A stretch of 50,573 bases of DNA from Candidatus Atribacteria bacterium (GCA_030156825.1 JASGLU010000004.1:1-50573), one strand, 5' to 3'. Positions 1 through 8,540 are shown, numbered from the stretch's first letter. The notes: generated by a model from the sequence alone, not told the origin. Translations and numbers: made by a program.

Positions 1-96
1 GAGGAGGTGGAACAAATTGACAGAGAACTTATTTTCACCTAGAATTTTATATGAGGCATCGTATCTATTTCACCTACATTTTTAAATGAGGCATCA
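1..96 (+). mobile_element. Possible right end of an IS21-type insertion sequence, with a truncated ORF tail
   Basis: Frame 1 is open from the window edge and reads EEVEQIDRELIFT before a TAG at 40-42, so it may be the last codons of a gene lying to the left. It is followed by two direct repeats of 28 bp (33-60 and 68-95, 25 of 28 identical, core TTTCACCTA...ATGAGGCATC), ending in CA at 96. IS21-family ends carry repeated internal sequences and finish in CA shortly after the istB stop, and this arrangement fits. I do not recognise the 13-residue tail, so the assignment rests on the repeats only. An unrelated tandem repeat is the alternative. Confidence 0.35.
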
Positions 97-285
97 GGGG
101 CTTCCGCGTTCACCAAAGTGATATATAGAGCTCTGGTGGATATCTATATGTCGTCAATTCAGGCAAAGGACGGATACCCAGGGTACAACCCCTATATTCA
201 GAGTGGATCTCACCTTCATAGGGCTAATTATTATGCTCACAATTTAATTTCCTCAATTTTAGGTTTGGTAGGTCATCAATTGCTT
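97..285. other. Unrecognised DNA next to the ATPase 3' end
   Basis: The plus strand is open here (118-306, GTG start, with open codons upstream back to about 85). The translation, with GYPGYNPYIQSG in the middle, matches nothing I know. There is no ribosome binding site before the GTG, and the ORF overlaps the 3' end of the minus-strand ATPase. I treat it as probably non-coding or as the remnant of a gene cut by the element on its left. Confidence 0.3.
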
Positions 286-1719
286 TCAGCCCCTTCCCAC
301 ACGTAAACCATTAGCCACAGCCAGAAGTTCTGAAGCTTCGTGAAAGAAAACCGTGATGGCAACACTTAAAACTCCAATGAGGGCAGAAGGAATAAGGATC
401 CCCAGAATAACTAACGAGAAGGTAATGTTCTGAGTACTTATATCTCTTACCCTTTTCCCCAATTTGATGGCATAGGATACTTTTGTGAGGTCATCTGTGA
501 TAAGTGCGATATCAGCTGCTTCTATTGCAGCATCTGCACCTACCGTCCCCATAGCTATTCCCACATCTGCTCGGGCCAAAGACGGAGCATCGTTTATTCC
601 ATCTCCAACCATGGCGACGAAGCCATATCTTCCCCTTAACTCCTCTATTACTTTAATTTTATTTTCTGGCTTGAGCTCTGCCCTGACCTCATCCATGCCA
701 ATTTCTTTAGCAATTACCTTTGCTGCTACCTCATTATCTCCAGTAAGCATGGCAACTTTAACTCCCATATCATGAAGTTCCTCTACGGTTTTCTTTGCTT
801 GAGGTCTTATTACATCTCTGATAGCAATAATACCAGCAATACTCTCTTCGGTACCGACAAACATAACCGTTTTACCTTCATTTGTTAAATTTTCAATCGG
901 GGGGATTGACTGGCTACTATAACCGGCTCTTCTGAATAGTTCCTGCTTACCTACATAGACAATTTTATCCCCTATTTTTGCCTTTGCTCCATACCCGGCA
1001 ATAGCGCTAAAATTGGTGGCCTCTAAATCTTTAGCGCCGACTCCCTCTGCTTTTTCTATAATTGCTCTGGCTAAGGGATACTCCGAAAATCTCTCGACGC
1101 TGTAAGCTAAACTTAATACCTCTGATTCAGTCCCATTTAGGGTTATAATGTCTGTTAGCACCGGTTTCCCGGCAGTGAGGGTTCCAGTTTTATCAAAGGC
1201 AACAACTTTGACTTTGCCCAGGTTTTCCAAATGAACTCCCCCTTTGATGAGCACGCCACTTCTCCCTGCTCTCCCAATACCAGCCGCAACGGCTACCGGA
1301 GTAGACATGACAAGCGCACAAGGAGCAGCAGCTACTAAAAGAACAACCACCCTTGTTGCCCAATGCAATGTGGAAACCCCAAATAAAGGAGGAATAGCAA
1401 TTAGAAAAAGAGCACCGAAAAGAACTAAAGGAGTATATATTCTTCCAAACTGTTCAATAAATAATTGAGTCTTACCCTTTTGTTCCTGTGCTTCCTCGAC
1501 AAGCCGGATCATCTTAGAGAGAGTATTATCTTTGAAAGCTGCGGTTGCTCTAACCTCCAACACTCCTTCTTGGTTAATTGTGGCCGCAAACACTTTCATC
1601 CCTTCTTTCTTATCCACTGGGATAGACTCACCGGTCACCGATGCTTCGTTAATGCTGGAGCGTCCTCTTACGATAAGACCATCGGTTGGAATGGCTTCTC
1701 CAGGTCTTACAATGAACAC
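286..1719 (-). pseudogene. Heavy-metal P1B-type ATPase, larger C-terminal fragment (frameshifted)
   Basis: This fragment carries the catalytic part of a Zn/Cd/Co-type P1B ATPase: the actuator-domain motif TGES (about 29-32), the membrane metal motif, the phosphorylation motif DKTGTLT (Asp 176) and GDGIND in the P domain. The last helix has HEASELLAVANGLR. Two key sites are unusual. The membrane motif is APC rather than the common CPC, and the nucleotide-binding SEHPL motif reads SEYPL (about 212-216), replacing the histidine that corresponds to human ATP7B H1069. The open frame begins at a GTG inside the actuator domain. In-frame codons upstream (VSVGD) continue the family sequence, so the true start lies in the upstream ORF and one base has been lost between them. 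No ArsR/CadC-type regulator is adjacent. A decaying gene is the simplest reading; a sequencing error could explain the frameshift but not the His change. Confidence 0.8.
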
Positions 1720-1724
1720 ATCTC

Positions 1725-2180
1725 CTACCGATACTCTTCTGCTCGTATGATGATTTCCTTCCCCTGCTTCAAAACTCGGGCTTCTTTGGGGGCAAGGTCA
1801 AGCAATTTCCTTATAGAGGCCCTGGTTCGTGCATAGGCGTATTCTTCCAATCCCTCAGCAGCCCCATATAGAAACACCAAAAATGCCGCCTCATCCCACA
1901 TCCCTAACGTTATCGAACCAATGGTGGCAGCGGCCATAAGAATTTCTATATCAACTTTTTTTTCAACTAACTTCTCAACCCCTTCCCGAATCCAGTGATA
2001 ACCACCCAAAAAGATTACAACAAGATAGATAGGAATCTCAGCGAGATGGGGAATTAAGCCAAGGTGGCTCAAAGCAAATGTTATACCAGTAAGTAAGCCA
2101 GCAATTAAAGCATTTCGTATTGGAGGGTATAGATACCACTTTCCTTCAAAGGTCGTTTCTTTTTCTTCGTTGTTGCCCAT
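1725..2180 (-). pseudogene. Heavy-metal P1B-type ATPase, N-terminal fragment (frameshifted)
   Basis: This is the 5' part of the same gene: a short charged N-terminus without a CxxC metal-binding domain, then membrane segments (about 25-45 and 50-65 of the ORF), the conserved helix region WDEAAFLVFLYGAAEGLEEYA, and the start of the actuator domain (LAPKEARVLKQGKEIIIRAEE). It stops at TAG after AEEYR, where the family continues as EEVxVGD. Reading from the last G of GAG in the -1 frame gives VSVGDVFIVRPGE, so one missing base explains the split. The ATG at 2180 is preferred over the TTG at 2186 because GGGAGG lies six bases upstream of it. Programmed frameshifting is possible, but I see no slippery heptamer. 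Confidence 0.75.
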
Positions 2181-2191
2181 CTTCAACCTCC

Positions 2192-2207
2192 CTCAACGGC
2201 AGTTGAG
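2192..2207. promoter_or_regulatory. Small dyad CTCAAC-GGCA-GTTGAG upstream of the ATPase
   Basis: A perfect 6-bp inverted repeat with a 4-base loop lies just upstream of the ATPase ribosome binding site. It could be a repressor site or an RNA hairpin. The role is inferred only from its position. Confidence 0.3.
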
Positions 2208-2265
2208 TCTAATATTTTTCACTTGGCCATCAACCGCTTGCTTTTTTAGAAAAAAGTGTTAGTAT

Positions 2266-2290
2266 AAAGTGTACTTAATTAGTATACTTT
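2266..2290. promoter_or_regulatory. Candidate operator between the ATPase and iscS
   Basis: AAAGTGTACT-TAATT-AGTATACTTT is a 10-bp inverted repeat with one mismatch and a 5-bp spacer in the AT-rich intergenic region between divergent genes. The upstream TTAGTATA resembles the right arm again, giving a partial third copy. It looks like a dimer-binding operator. It does not match the IscR or Fur consensus as I know them, so the regulator is unknown. Confidence 0.45.
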
Positions 2291-2434
2291 AAAAGTAAAA
2301 AGAGGACAAGTTGGTTTTGAGAAAGAAATCGTTCCAGGGAGAAACGGTCTTTTTCCTGTTTCAGAAAAAAAGACAGGAAGCAAGTTGCCCCGGGGAATAT
2401 ATCCAGTCAGTAATCGAAGAAAGGAGTTCCAATT

Positions 2435-3598
2435 ATGATTTACTTAGATTACAATGCCACCACTCCTTGTGATAAACGAGTGGTAGAAGCTATGCTTCCC
2501 TTTTTTCAAGAAAAATTTGGCAACCCCTCTTCCCTTTATTATCTGGGTCAAGAAGCCAAAAATGCTATCGAGGAGACTCGAGAAAGAATAGCCCGGTTTA
2601 TTGGAGCCCGGAAAGAAGAGATAATTTTTACTTCAGGAGGAACCGAAGCTAATAACTTAGCTATTCGGGGAACAATTGAAGCTTTAAAAAAGAAAGGTAA
2701 TCACCTTATTACTTCTTCTATAGAGCATCATTCGGTGCTAAAGGTATTCCAATCCTTAGAAAAAGAAGGTTTCGAGGTAACTTATCTCCCGGTAAACGAC
2801 GCAGGACAGTTGGACCCAGATACTTTGCAAAAATCCATCCGACCCTCCACTATCCTAATCTCCATTATGCAGGCCAACAACGAAACCGGAGTGATAGAAC
2901 CCATAAAAGAGTTAGCTTCCCTTGCCCAAACAAAAGGGATCGTTTTTCATACCGATGCTGTACAAACTATGGGGAAAATCCCGATAAAAGTAAAAGACTT
3001 AGGGGTAAGTTTGCTTTCTGCTTCGGCTCATAAATTTTACGGCCCCAAAGGAATAGGGTTTTTGTACCTGCGAAAAGGAACTCCTTTATCGCCCCAAATT
3101 CGGGGAGGAGAACATGAACGAAGGAAAAGAGCAGGAACAGAAAACGTACCAGCTATTGTGGGAATGGGAAAGGCAACGGAAATCGCCGCCGGAGAAATGG
3201 AAGCAGAAACCAAAAAAGTTGAAACTCTGAGAAATACCTTAGAAGAAGGTCTGTTGTCCACTATTCCTGAAATTGAAGTAGTTTCCCAAAAAGCTCCTCG
3301 TCTTTTCAATACCAGCTTAATTCTGGTAAAAGATGTGGAAGGGGAATCCATGTTGCTAAACCTGGACTTTGAAGGAATTGAGGTTTCCAGCGGTTCGGCC
3401 TGCACCTCGGGATCACTCGAACCATCTCATGTTCTTTTAGCCTGCGGTTATCCCCACGAGATAGCTCACGGCTCAATTCGTTTCAGTCTGGGCAAATTTA
3501 ACACTGCTGAAGAAATTAACCAGGTATTAGAAGTGTTTCCTAAAATAGTGGAAAAACTGAGAAAGATTTCACCCTTTGGCAAATCAGAGGTTCATTAA
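2435..3598 (+). CDS. iscS: Cysteine desulfurase, IscS/NifS family
   Basis: This PLP enzyme takes sulfur from L-cysteine, giving alanine and a persulfide for Fe-S cluster and other sulfur transfers. All landmarks are present in 387 residues, the usual length: MIYLDYNATT at the start, IEHHSVL (about 96-102), the PLP lysine in SASAHKFYGPKG (Lys 200), RAGTENV, and the catalytic cysteine in SSGSACTSG (Cys 323). AAAGGAG lies eight bases before the ATG. Six codons' distance or less downstream is the IscU scaffold gene, so the pair is an isc/nif-type assembly unit. No IscA, HscA or Rrf2/IscR regulator gene is adjacent. The 248-bp upstream region holds a dyad that could regulate it. Confidence 0.95.
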   Translation: MIYLDYNATTPCDKRVVEAMLPFFQEKFGNPSSLYYLGQEAKNAIEETRERIARFIGARKEEIIFTSGGTEANNLAIRGTIEALKKKGNHLITSSIEHHSVLKVFQSLEKEGFEVTYLPVNDAGQLDPDTLQKSIRPSTILISIMQANNETGVIEPIKELASLAQTKGIVFHTDAVQTMGKIPIKVKDLGVSLLSASAHKFYGPKGIGFLYLRKGTPLSPQIRGGEHERRKRAGTENVPAIVGMGKATEIAAGEMEAETKKVETLRNTLEEGLLSTIPEIEVVSQKAPRLFNTSLILVKDVEGESMLLNLDFEGIEVSSGSACTSGSLEPSHVLLACGYPHEIAHGSIRFSLGKFNTAEEINQVLEVFPKIVEKLRKISPFGKSEVH

Positions 3599-3612
3599 GG
3601 GAGTTGATAACA

Positions 3613-3987
3613 ATGTACAGTGAAAAAGTATTGGATCATTTCCGTAATCCTCGTAATGTAGGCAAAATAGAAAATCCCGATGGAGTGGGAAAGGTGGGCA
3701 ACCCAGTTTGTGGAGATGTAATGGTTATGTATTTGAAAATTAAAGAGGACGTAATCGAAGATGCTCGATTTGAAACCTTTGGTTGCGGAGCCGCTATCGC
3801 TACTTCCTCTATGGCAACTGAACTCATTAAAGGGAAAACCATTGAAGAGGCCCGGCAAATATCTAACAATGCAGTAGCTGAAGCATTAGATGGACTCCCT
3901 CCGGTGAAAATGCATTGCTCGGTTTTAGCTGAGGAAGGCATCAAGGCCGCTATCGAAGACTACTTGCAAAAAAAGAAAGAACAATAG
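3613..3987 (+). CDS. iscU: Fe-S cluster scaffold protein, IscU/NifU N-terminal family
   Basis: This 124-residue protein is the scaffold on which IscS builds Fe-S clusters. The three cluster cysteines are visible: NPVCGD (Cys 33), FGCGAAIA (Cys 58) and KMHCSVLAEE (Cys 102). The length is that of a stand-alone IscU, with no ferredoxin-like or Nfu C-terminal domain as in nitrogen-fixation NifU. The ORF track starts at a TTG (3604), but the ATG at 3613 fits the family start MYSEKVLDHF and has AAGGGAG eight bases upstream. It follows iscS by 14 bp and is closed by a hairpin terminator. Confidence 0.93.
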   Translation: MYSEKVLDHFRNPRNVGKIENPDGVGKVGNPVCGDVMVMYLKIKEDVIEDARFETFGCGAAIATSSMATELIKGKTIEEARQISNNAVAEALDGLPPVKMHCSVLAEEGIKAAIEDYLQKKKEQ

Positions 3988-4010
3988 GGGGTTCTTTTCC
4001 CCCATTGTTT
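3982..4010 (+). terminator. Rho-independent terminator after iscSU
   Basis: CAATAGGGGG-loop-CCCCCATTG followed by TTT starts within the last codon and stop of iscU. The stem pairs fully apart from one bulged A. The T-run is short, so its efficiency is uncertain. Confidence 0.65.
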
Positions 4011-4173
4011 GGATTCCTGATAAAGACATTTAGGAATAACCATATGGAGGTTTTTTACCCTTCTTCAAGGGGGGAAAGGGTATAAAGTTCAAAATTAGTT
4101 CACAAATTAGCCACTAAAAAACCAAAAATTACACTTATCATGAAGAAAATTACAAAAAAGGAGATGAAGCAAC

Positions 4174-4677
4174 GTGAAACAAAAGTGGTTTTTAATCTCT
4201 CTAATCGGGGTGTTGGTCCTGGCTTTGGCTTTACCGGCTTTGGCCGAAGCCAGGGGGGACTTCCGCTCCCAAGGTGATAATCTCCAAAGGAGATACGGAA
4301 CTTCGGTTGCTGCTCCCTCAAAATCAAAAGCGGCTGATTTTGCTGAGTTTAACCTAACTGACGAGCAAAAATCTCAAATCTGGCAGCTGCAAAAAGAAAA
4401 CTATCAACTCAATCAGGAGTTAAAAACTCAACTGCAACTCATTAAATTTGATCTTCGAGAGCTAAATTTACAGCCGGTGAGCGAAGAAACTGCTGAGCAA
4501 ATCAGAGAAAAACTACAAGAAATGGCCCAAATTCGCCAGCAAATGAGGGAAAATCAGAACAACCAAATTAACCAATTACTTTCAATTTTAACTCCCGAAC
4601 AATTATCCCAACTGGCGGGAAATCTGGGCAACCGTGGCCTTGGCTTTAAATACGGTGATTGCCCCAGAGTATGGTAA
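4174..4677 (+). CDS. Periplasmic Spy/CpxP-like LTxxQ protein
   Basis: This 167-residue protein has a clear signal peptide (KQKWFLISLIGVLVLALALPALAEA, cleavage about residue 25) followed by a long, glutamine-rich helical region. The motifs LTDEQKSQIWQL (about 62) and LTPEQLSQL (about 145) are the paired LTxxQ motifs of Spy/CpxP-type chaperones and metal-responsive periplasmic sensors. The start is a GTG with AAGGAG eleven bases upstream. It lies directly before a two-component system, a common arrangement in which the protein modulates or is controlled by the sensor kinase; that link is inference. A hairpin follows the stop codon. Confidence 0.75.
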   Translation: MKQKWFLISLIGVLVLALALPALAEARGDFRSQGDNLQRRYGTSVAAPSKSKAADFAEFNLTDEQKSQIWQLQKENYQLNQELKTQLQLIKFDLRELNLQPVSEETAEQIREKLQEMAQIRQQMRENQNNQINQLLSILTPEQLSQLAGNLGNRGLGFKYGDCPRVW

Positions 4678-4681
4678 AATT

Positions 4682-4709
4682 TACCCGGGAGGAACTTTCC
4701 TCCCGGGTA
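4682..4709 (+). terminator. GC-rich hairpin after the Spy-like gene
   Basis: TACCCGGGAGGAA and TTCCTCCCGGGTA form a perfect stem with a minimal loop, starting seven bases after the stop codon. No T-run follows (TTCGAC), so it may act as an mRNA-stabilising or partial terminator hairpin that lets some transcription reach the response regulator. Confidence 0.55.
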
Positions 4710-4787
4710 TTCGACTAAAGTCAAAATTATAAGTTTGGTCGGAAGGCAATTGAAAAAGCGCGAGTTAAAAAGGGGATAAACAGGAAT

Positions 4788-5474
4788 ATGAATACTATCC
4801 TAATAATAGAAGACGAAGAATCGGTACGAGAATTGCTACGGATATATCTTGAAAAAGAGGGGTTTGCCGTGGAAATGGCCGCTGACGGGGAAGAAGGTCT
4901 GGCAAAGATTCGCCGCACCTCACCGGATCTGATTATTCTTGATATTATGCTTCCCCAAAAAGATGGCTTCGAAGTATGTCGGGAAGTTCGTCAAAAGTCT
5001 GCTACCCCAATCATTATGTTAACTGCTCGAGGAGAAGAGTTAGACCGGGTATTAGGGTTAGAATTAGGAGCTGATGACTACATCCCCAAACCTTTTAGCC
5101 CCAGAGAAGTAGTAGCCCGAGTAAAAGCGGTGCTTCGCCGAACCAGTTTCTCTCCCCCAGAAACAAGAAAAGTGATAAAGGGAACCAATTTCCAAATAAA
5201 CTATCCTGCCCGGAAAGTGGAAATAAACCAGGAAGAAATAAATTTAACCCCAAAGGAGTTTGAATTACTATGGTTTTTAGTCAACCATCCTTATCAGGTT
5301 TTTACCCGGGATCAGTTACTCGAACAGATATGGGAATACGACTTCGGCGGCGACACCCGGACAGTAGATACCCACATCAAGCGTTTAAGAGAAAAATTAA
5401 GCCGAAGTAGTCTTTCTTCCGAAATCAAGACTGTCTGGGGGTATGGTTACAAGTTCGACCCCAACCAACCATGA
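4788..5474 (+). CDS. Response regulator, OmpR/PhoB family
   Basis: This 228-residue DNA-binding response regulator has a receiver domain (1-118) with the acidic pair at Glu8-Asp9, phosphoacceptor Asp52 (LIILDIMLPQKDG), Thr79 (MLTARG) and Lys101 (YIPKPF), followed by a winged-helix domain (about 130-228) with LTPKEFELLWFLV and TRTVDTHIKRLREKL. It is the cytoplasmic output of the adjacent kinase: its stop codon overlaps the kinase start by 4 bp, so the two are translationally coupled. Targets are unknown, but the Spy-like gene upstream and the MFS gene downstream are reasonable candidates by position. Confidence 0.93.
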   Translation: MNTILIIEDEESVRELLRIYLEKEGFAVEMAADGEEGLAKIRRTSPDLIILDIMLPQKDGFEVCREVRQKSATPIIMLTARGEELDRVLGLELGADDYIPKPFSPREVVARVKAVLRRTSFSPPETRKVIKGTNFQINYPARKVEINQEEINLTPKEFELLWFLVNHPYQVFTRDQLLEQIWEYDFGGDTRTVDTHIKRLREKLSRSSLSSEIKTVWGYGYKFDPNQP

Positions 5475-7270
5475 AAAGAACTCTTTTTTCAAGGCTTTTT
5501 CTCTCTCATACGATAATAGTAATTTTTTTCAGCATAGTCTTATTTTTCTTATCTTCCCAATTTTTCTCTCAATACTACTTTTCCTTAAAAGAAAAAGAAA
5601 TGATACAAACCGGTCAGAGTATTAGCGAATTTATCTCTTCTTCCCCAGAAAATTTTGCTTCTCCTTCCCAGATATTAGAACTAATCCATCAGTTAAGTCC
5701 CAATTTCCAAGTTTTGCTAATTAACCAGGAAAGAAGCTCCAATTATTTCAACCATTTTTTACCTCCTCCCCGAGGGGATTTCTTTCGAAACTTTATGCAA
5801 AGAAGAGGGGTCGCCTCGTTTGAAGAAACATTGGCTAAAGTCTGGCAAGGAGAAACGATAAGTTGGAGGGGAGTTAACTCTCGCCTAAACCAAACTGTTC
5901 TGACAGTCGCCATCCCGGTTACTCAAAATGGAGAGATTTCTTCCGCTTTACTCCTTTTCACACCTATAGCCGATGTAGAAGCCACTACCGAAGCGGTAGA
6001 ACACTTGATTTTTCTTGCCAGTCTGGTTTCTCTCAGCTTTTCCTTGCTGTTAGCCTACTTCCTTTCTGGCTCCATCGTTCACCCGATTAGAAAACTAAGA
6101 GAAGCTGCTCAAGATTTAACTCGAGGCAATCTTCAGAAAAAAATAAAGTTGCCCAAGCGAAAAGATGAATTAGGCCAGCTGGCAGAAGATTTCAACCATT
6201 TATCCTCGGCTTTGGAAAAAACTATTGAAAACCTCCATTACGAAATCAAACAAAAAGAAAACATTTTATTAAACATGTCAGAGGGGGTAGTGGCTCTCAA
6301 TCAGCAAGGGGAAATAATTCTGATAAATCCGGCTCTGGCTAATATTTTAAAGGTAGAGATAAAACAAATAGTGGGAACATCTATTAATCGGTTATTCCCT
6401 CAACCAGAGATCCAAAATCTATTTTGGGAAGTGCTAAACCAGGGAAAACCTACATCAAGAGAATACAAACTGGAAGAAAGCAAACTCTATTTGCTGATCC
6501 ATGTAACACCTCTTTTAGAAGAAAAAGATATCCAGGGAGCAGTAGGGGTTTTTCAAGATATAACTGAACTACAGCAACTGGATGAGCTGCGACGAGAGTT
6601 TTTGGCCAACGCTTCTCATGAGCTGCGCACTCCCCTCACCTCTATTCAGGGGTTTGTAGAAGCCATCATAGATGGGGTAATAACCGACGAAGAGCTCAAG
6701 CATAAGTATTTACAGATTATTCACCGGGAGACTCTTCGACTCAGCCGACTTATCCATGACCTACTGGATCTTTCTCTTTTAGAATCGGAAAAAAGCAATT
6801 GGGAGATGTCTCCTTTAGATATGCCTTATTTAGTAAATCAGGTACTTTTAAAATTAACCCCGCAAATAGAAGAACAGGCAATAGTAATCAAAAAAAATTT
6901 TACTGCCAACTTACCTTTAGCTTGGGGCAATGCCGATCGAATTGAGCAAGTGTTAATCAATCTTCTTAATAACGCCATCACCTTCTCCCCCAAAAAAAGC
7001 GAAGTGGAGATAGAAATTGAGGGAACGGAAAAAGAAATAGTAATCTCAATTAAAGATGAAGGCCCAGGTATTCCTCCTGAAGAGTTCCCCTACATTTTTG
7101 AAAGGTTCCACCGAGTGGAAAAATCCAGATCTCGAAAAAGTGGCGGTGTAGGGTTAGGTTTGGCTATAGCCAAACAAATAGTGGAAAAACATGGGGGGGA
7201 AATAACCGCCCAAAACAGAACCCCACGAGGAGCAAGCTTTACCTTTACCCTACCTTTAGCCCACATTTAA
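5471..7270 (+). CDS. Sensor histidine kinase with HAMP and PAS domains (PhoR/WalK type)
   Basis: This 599-residue membrane kinase has TM1 (about 12-32), a periplasmic sensor region (about 33-177), TM2 (about 178-198), HAMP (about 199-251), PAS (about 262-370, ending FQDITELQQLDELRREFLANASHELRTPL), HisKA with phospho-His 383, and a HATPase domain with the N-box INLLNNAITFSP, the G1 box DEGPGIPPEEF and the G2 box GVGLGLAIAK. It phosphorylates the upstream regulator. The periplasmic region has no domain I can name. The domain order is that of PhoR/WalK kinases, but the signal cannot be read from sequence. Confidence 0.93.
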   Translation: MKRTLFSRLFLSHTIIVIFFSIVLFFLSSQFFSQYYFSLKEKEMIQTGQSISEFISSSPENFASPSQILELIHQLSPNFQVLLINQERSSNYFNHFLPPPRGDFFRNFMQRRGVASFEETLAKVWQGETISWRGVNSRLNQTVLTVAIPVTQNGEISSALLLFTPIADVEATTEAVEHLIFLASLVSLSFSLLLAYFLSGSIVHPIRKLREAAQDLTRGNLQKKIKLPKRKDELGQLAEDFNHLSSALEKTIENLHYEIKQKENILLNMSEGVVALNQQGEIILINPALANILKVEIKQIVGTSINRLFPQPEIQNLFWEVLNQGKPTSREYKLEESKLYLLIHVTPLLEEKDIQGAVGVFQDITELQQLDELRREFLANASHELRTPLTSIQGFVEAIIDGVITDEELKHKYLQIIHRETLRLSRLIHDLLDLSLLESEKSNWEMSPLDMPYLVNQVLLKLTPQIEEQAIVIKKNFTANLPLAWGNADRIEQVLINLLNNAITFSPKKSEVEIEIEGTEKEIVISIKDEGPGIPPEEFPYIFERFHRVEKSRSRKSGGVGLGLAIAKQIVEKHGGEITAQNRTPRGASFTFTLPLAHI

Positions 7271-7352
7271 GTTATTACCCCATCTTCTAACCAAACAAAA
7301 TTGGTGCTATATTCTCCTTAAAGATGTTCAAGGCCGGAAAGGAGAACATAGC

Positions 7353-8540
7353 TTGTCTCGAACTAACTTTTATCTTTTCTTAGCCATAGCCGGAGTTTCT
7401 AATTTGACATTTTCTATGAATTCCATGCTTTTTTCGCTTTTTGCCCAAAAAGTTGGTTATTCTTCGCCAGAAACCGGCCTTTTAATTTCCATTTTGGCCA
7501 TCGGCTCGCTGGTTGGCGGACCGGTATGGGGAAGGATAACTGATTGCTGGGAACATAGAAAACTACTTATCAGCTTAAGCCTCTTAGGACAGGGTCTTTT
7601 TTCTTTTCTAACCCCATTAATTTCCCAAATCGAATGGTTAACCATAGCCCGTTTTTTCCTGGGTTTCTTTTTGGTTGCTCAAGCACCCATTCTCAACCAA
7701 TTAATGGTTAACGTTGCCGACATTGAAGAACGAAGCTATAAAATCAGTCTGCTCAATATCACCCGAGCAATTGCTTTCTCCTTAGGCTGTCTCCTGAGTG
7801 GAATTTCAATTGAAATTCAACCCGCCCTTAACTTTTATCTACCTGGAACAATGGCTTTTGTTACTTTTTTTCTATCTTTATTCTTGAAAGAGGTTGATCA
7901 GCTAATAACCTTTTCCCAAGAAGAAAATTTTGCCCCCAGTCACTCTTTTCTTCTTTTAGATAAAAACTTAGTTTGGTTCTTCCTTCCCATTTTCCTTAGA
8001 GCCTGTGGGATAAACGGTTTGAATTTCTTTGTCTCCCTTTTTTGGGAAACCCAGGGGCAAAGTTCCTCTTTTAGCGGGTTGGTTTTTGCGGTAGCCAATT
8101 TTTTCCAGTGGATATTTTTTCCTTTAGTTTCCCGAAAATGTTCCCGCTCCGAAGTTAAAAACATTCAAGCTATCTCGGTAGGATACTTTCTCAGCGTATT
8201 TCCTTTTCTGATCCTTCCTTTTTTGGGAAAAGGCTGGATTTTGCTCCTACCCCAGAGCTTAATCAGCATCAGTTTTGCCTATTTCTATCTGGGGTCTACT
8301 ATGAGTATCCGGTTTATAGTTGCTCCTCACCGCCAAACAGAAGCTATGGGCTGGATTGAAACCAGCATTAACTTAGGGGGTACTACCGGACCGCTTTTGT
8401 TCTCAATACTTCTTGCTGTCTTCCAGCAAAATTTTCCCCCGGTTATCTTTATTTTCAGTCTTTTTCCTATCAGTGCTCTGGTTACCTTTCTTTTTCGGAG
8501 AAAGAGTTTTCTCCCCGCCGAAAAAGAAAGCTCAATTTGA
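7353..8540 (+). CDS. Major facilitator superfamily transporter
   Basis: This 395-residue protein has about 12 hydrophobic segments and the MFS loop 2-3 motif GPVWGRITDCWEHRKLL (about 54-70), so it is a secondary transporter of the inner membrane. The substrate is unknown; drug or sugar efflux are both possible. The start is a TTG with AAAGGAG nine bases upstream, and no ATG is better placed. It follows the histidine kinase by 82 bp, so it may be in the same unit or have its own promoter. Its last codons overlap the convergent TM1266 gene by 9 bp, leaving no room for a terminator. Confidence 0.85.
   Translation: MSRTNFYLFLAIAGVSNLTFSMNSMLFSLFAQKVGYSSPETGLLISILAIGSLVGGPVWGRITDCWEHRKLLISLSLLGQGLFSFLTPLISQIEWLTIARFFLGFFLVAQAPILNQLMVNVADIEERSYKISLLNITRAIAFSLGCLLSGISIEIQPALNFYLPGTMAFVTFFLSLFLKEVDQLITFSQEENFAPSHSFLLLDKNLVWFFLPIFLRACGINGLNFFVSLFWETQGQSSSFSGLVFAVANFFQWIFFPLVSRKCSRSEVKNIQAISVGYFLSVFPFLILPFLGKGWILLLPQSLISISFAYFYLGSTMSIRFIVAPHRQTEAMGWIETSINLGGTTGPLLFSILLAVFQQNFPPVIFIFSLFPISALVTFLFRRKSFLPAEKESSI

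Noticed and set aside
85-120. Upstream codons NEASGA resemble the ATPase motif NEASVTGES
   Set aside because: The match is five residues only, in a direct-repeat context and on the other strand, so it is chance and not a duplicated ATPase piece.
118-306. 62-codon plus-strand ORF at the window start
   Set aside because: It has no ribosome binding site, resembles no family, and overlaps the 3' end of the ATPase. It is kept only as unrecognised DNA.
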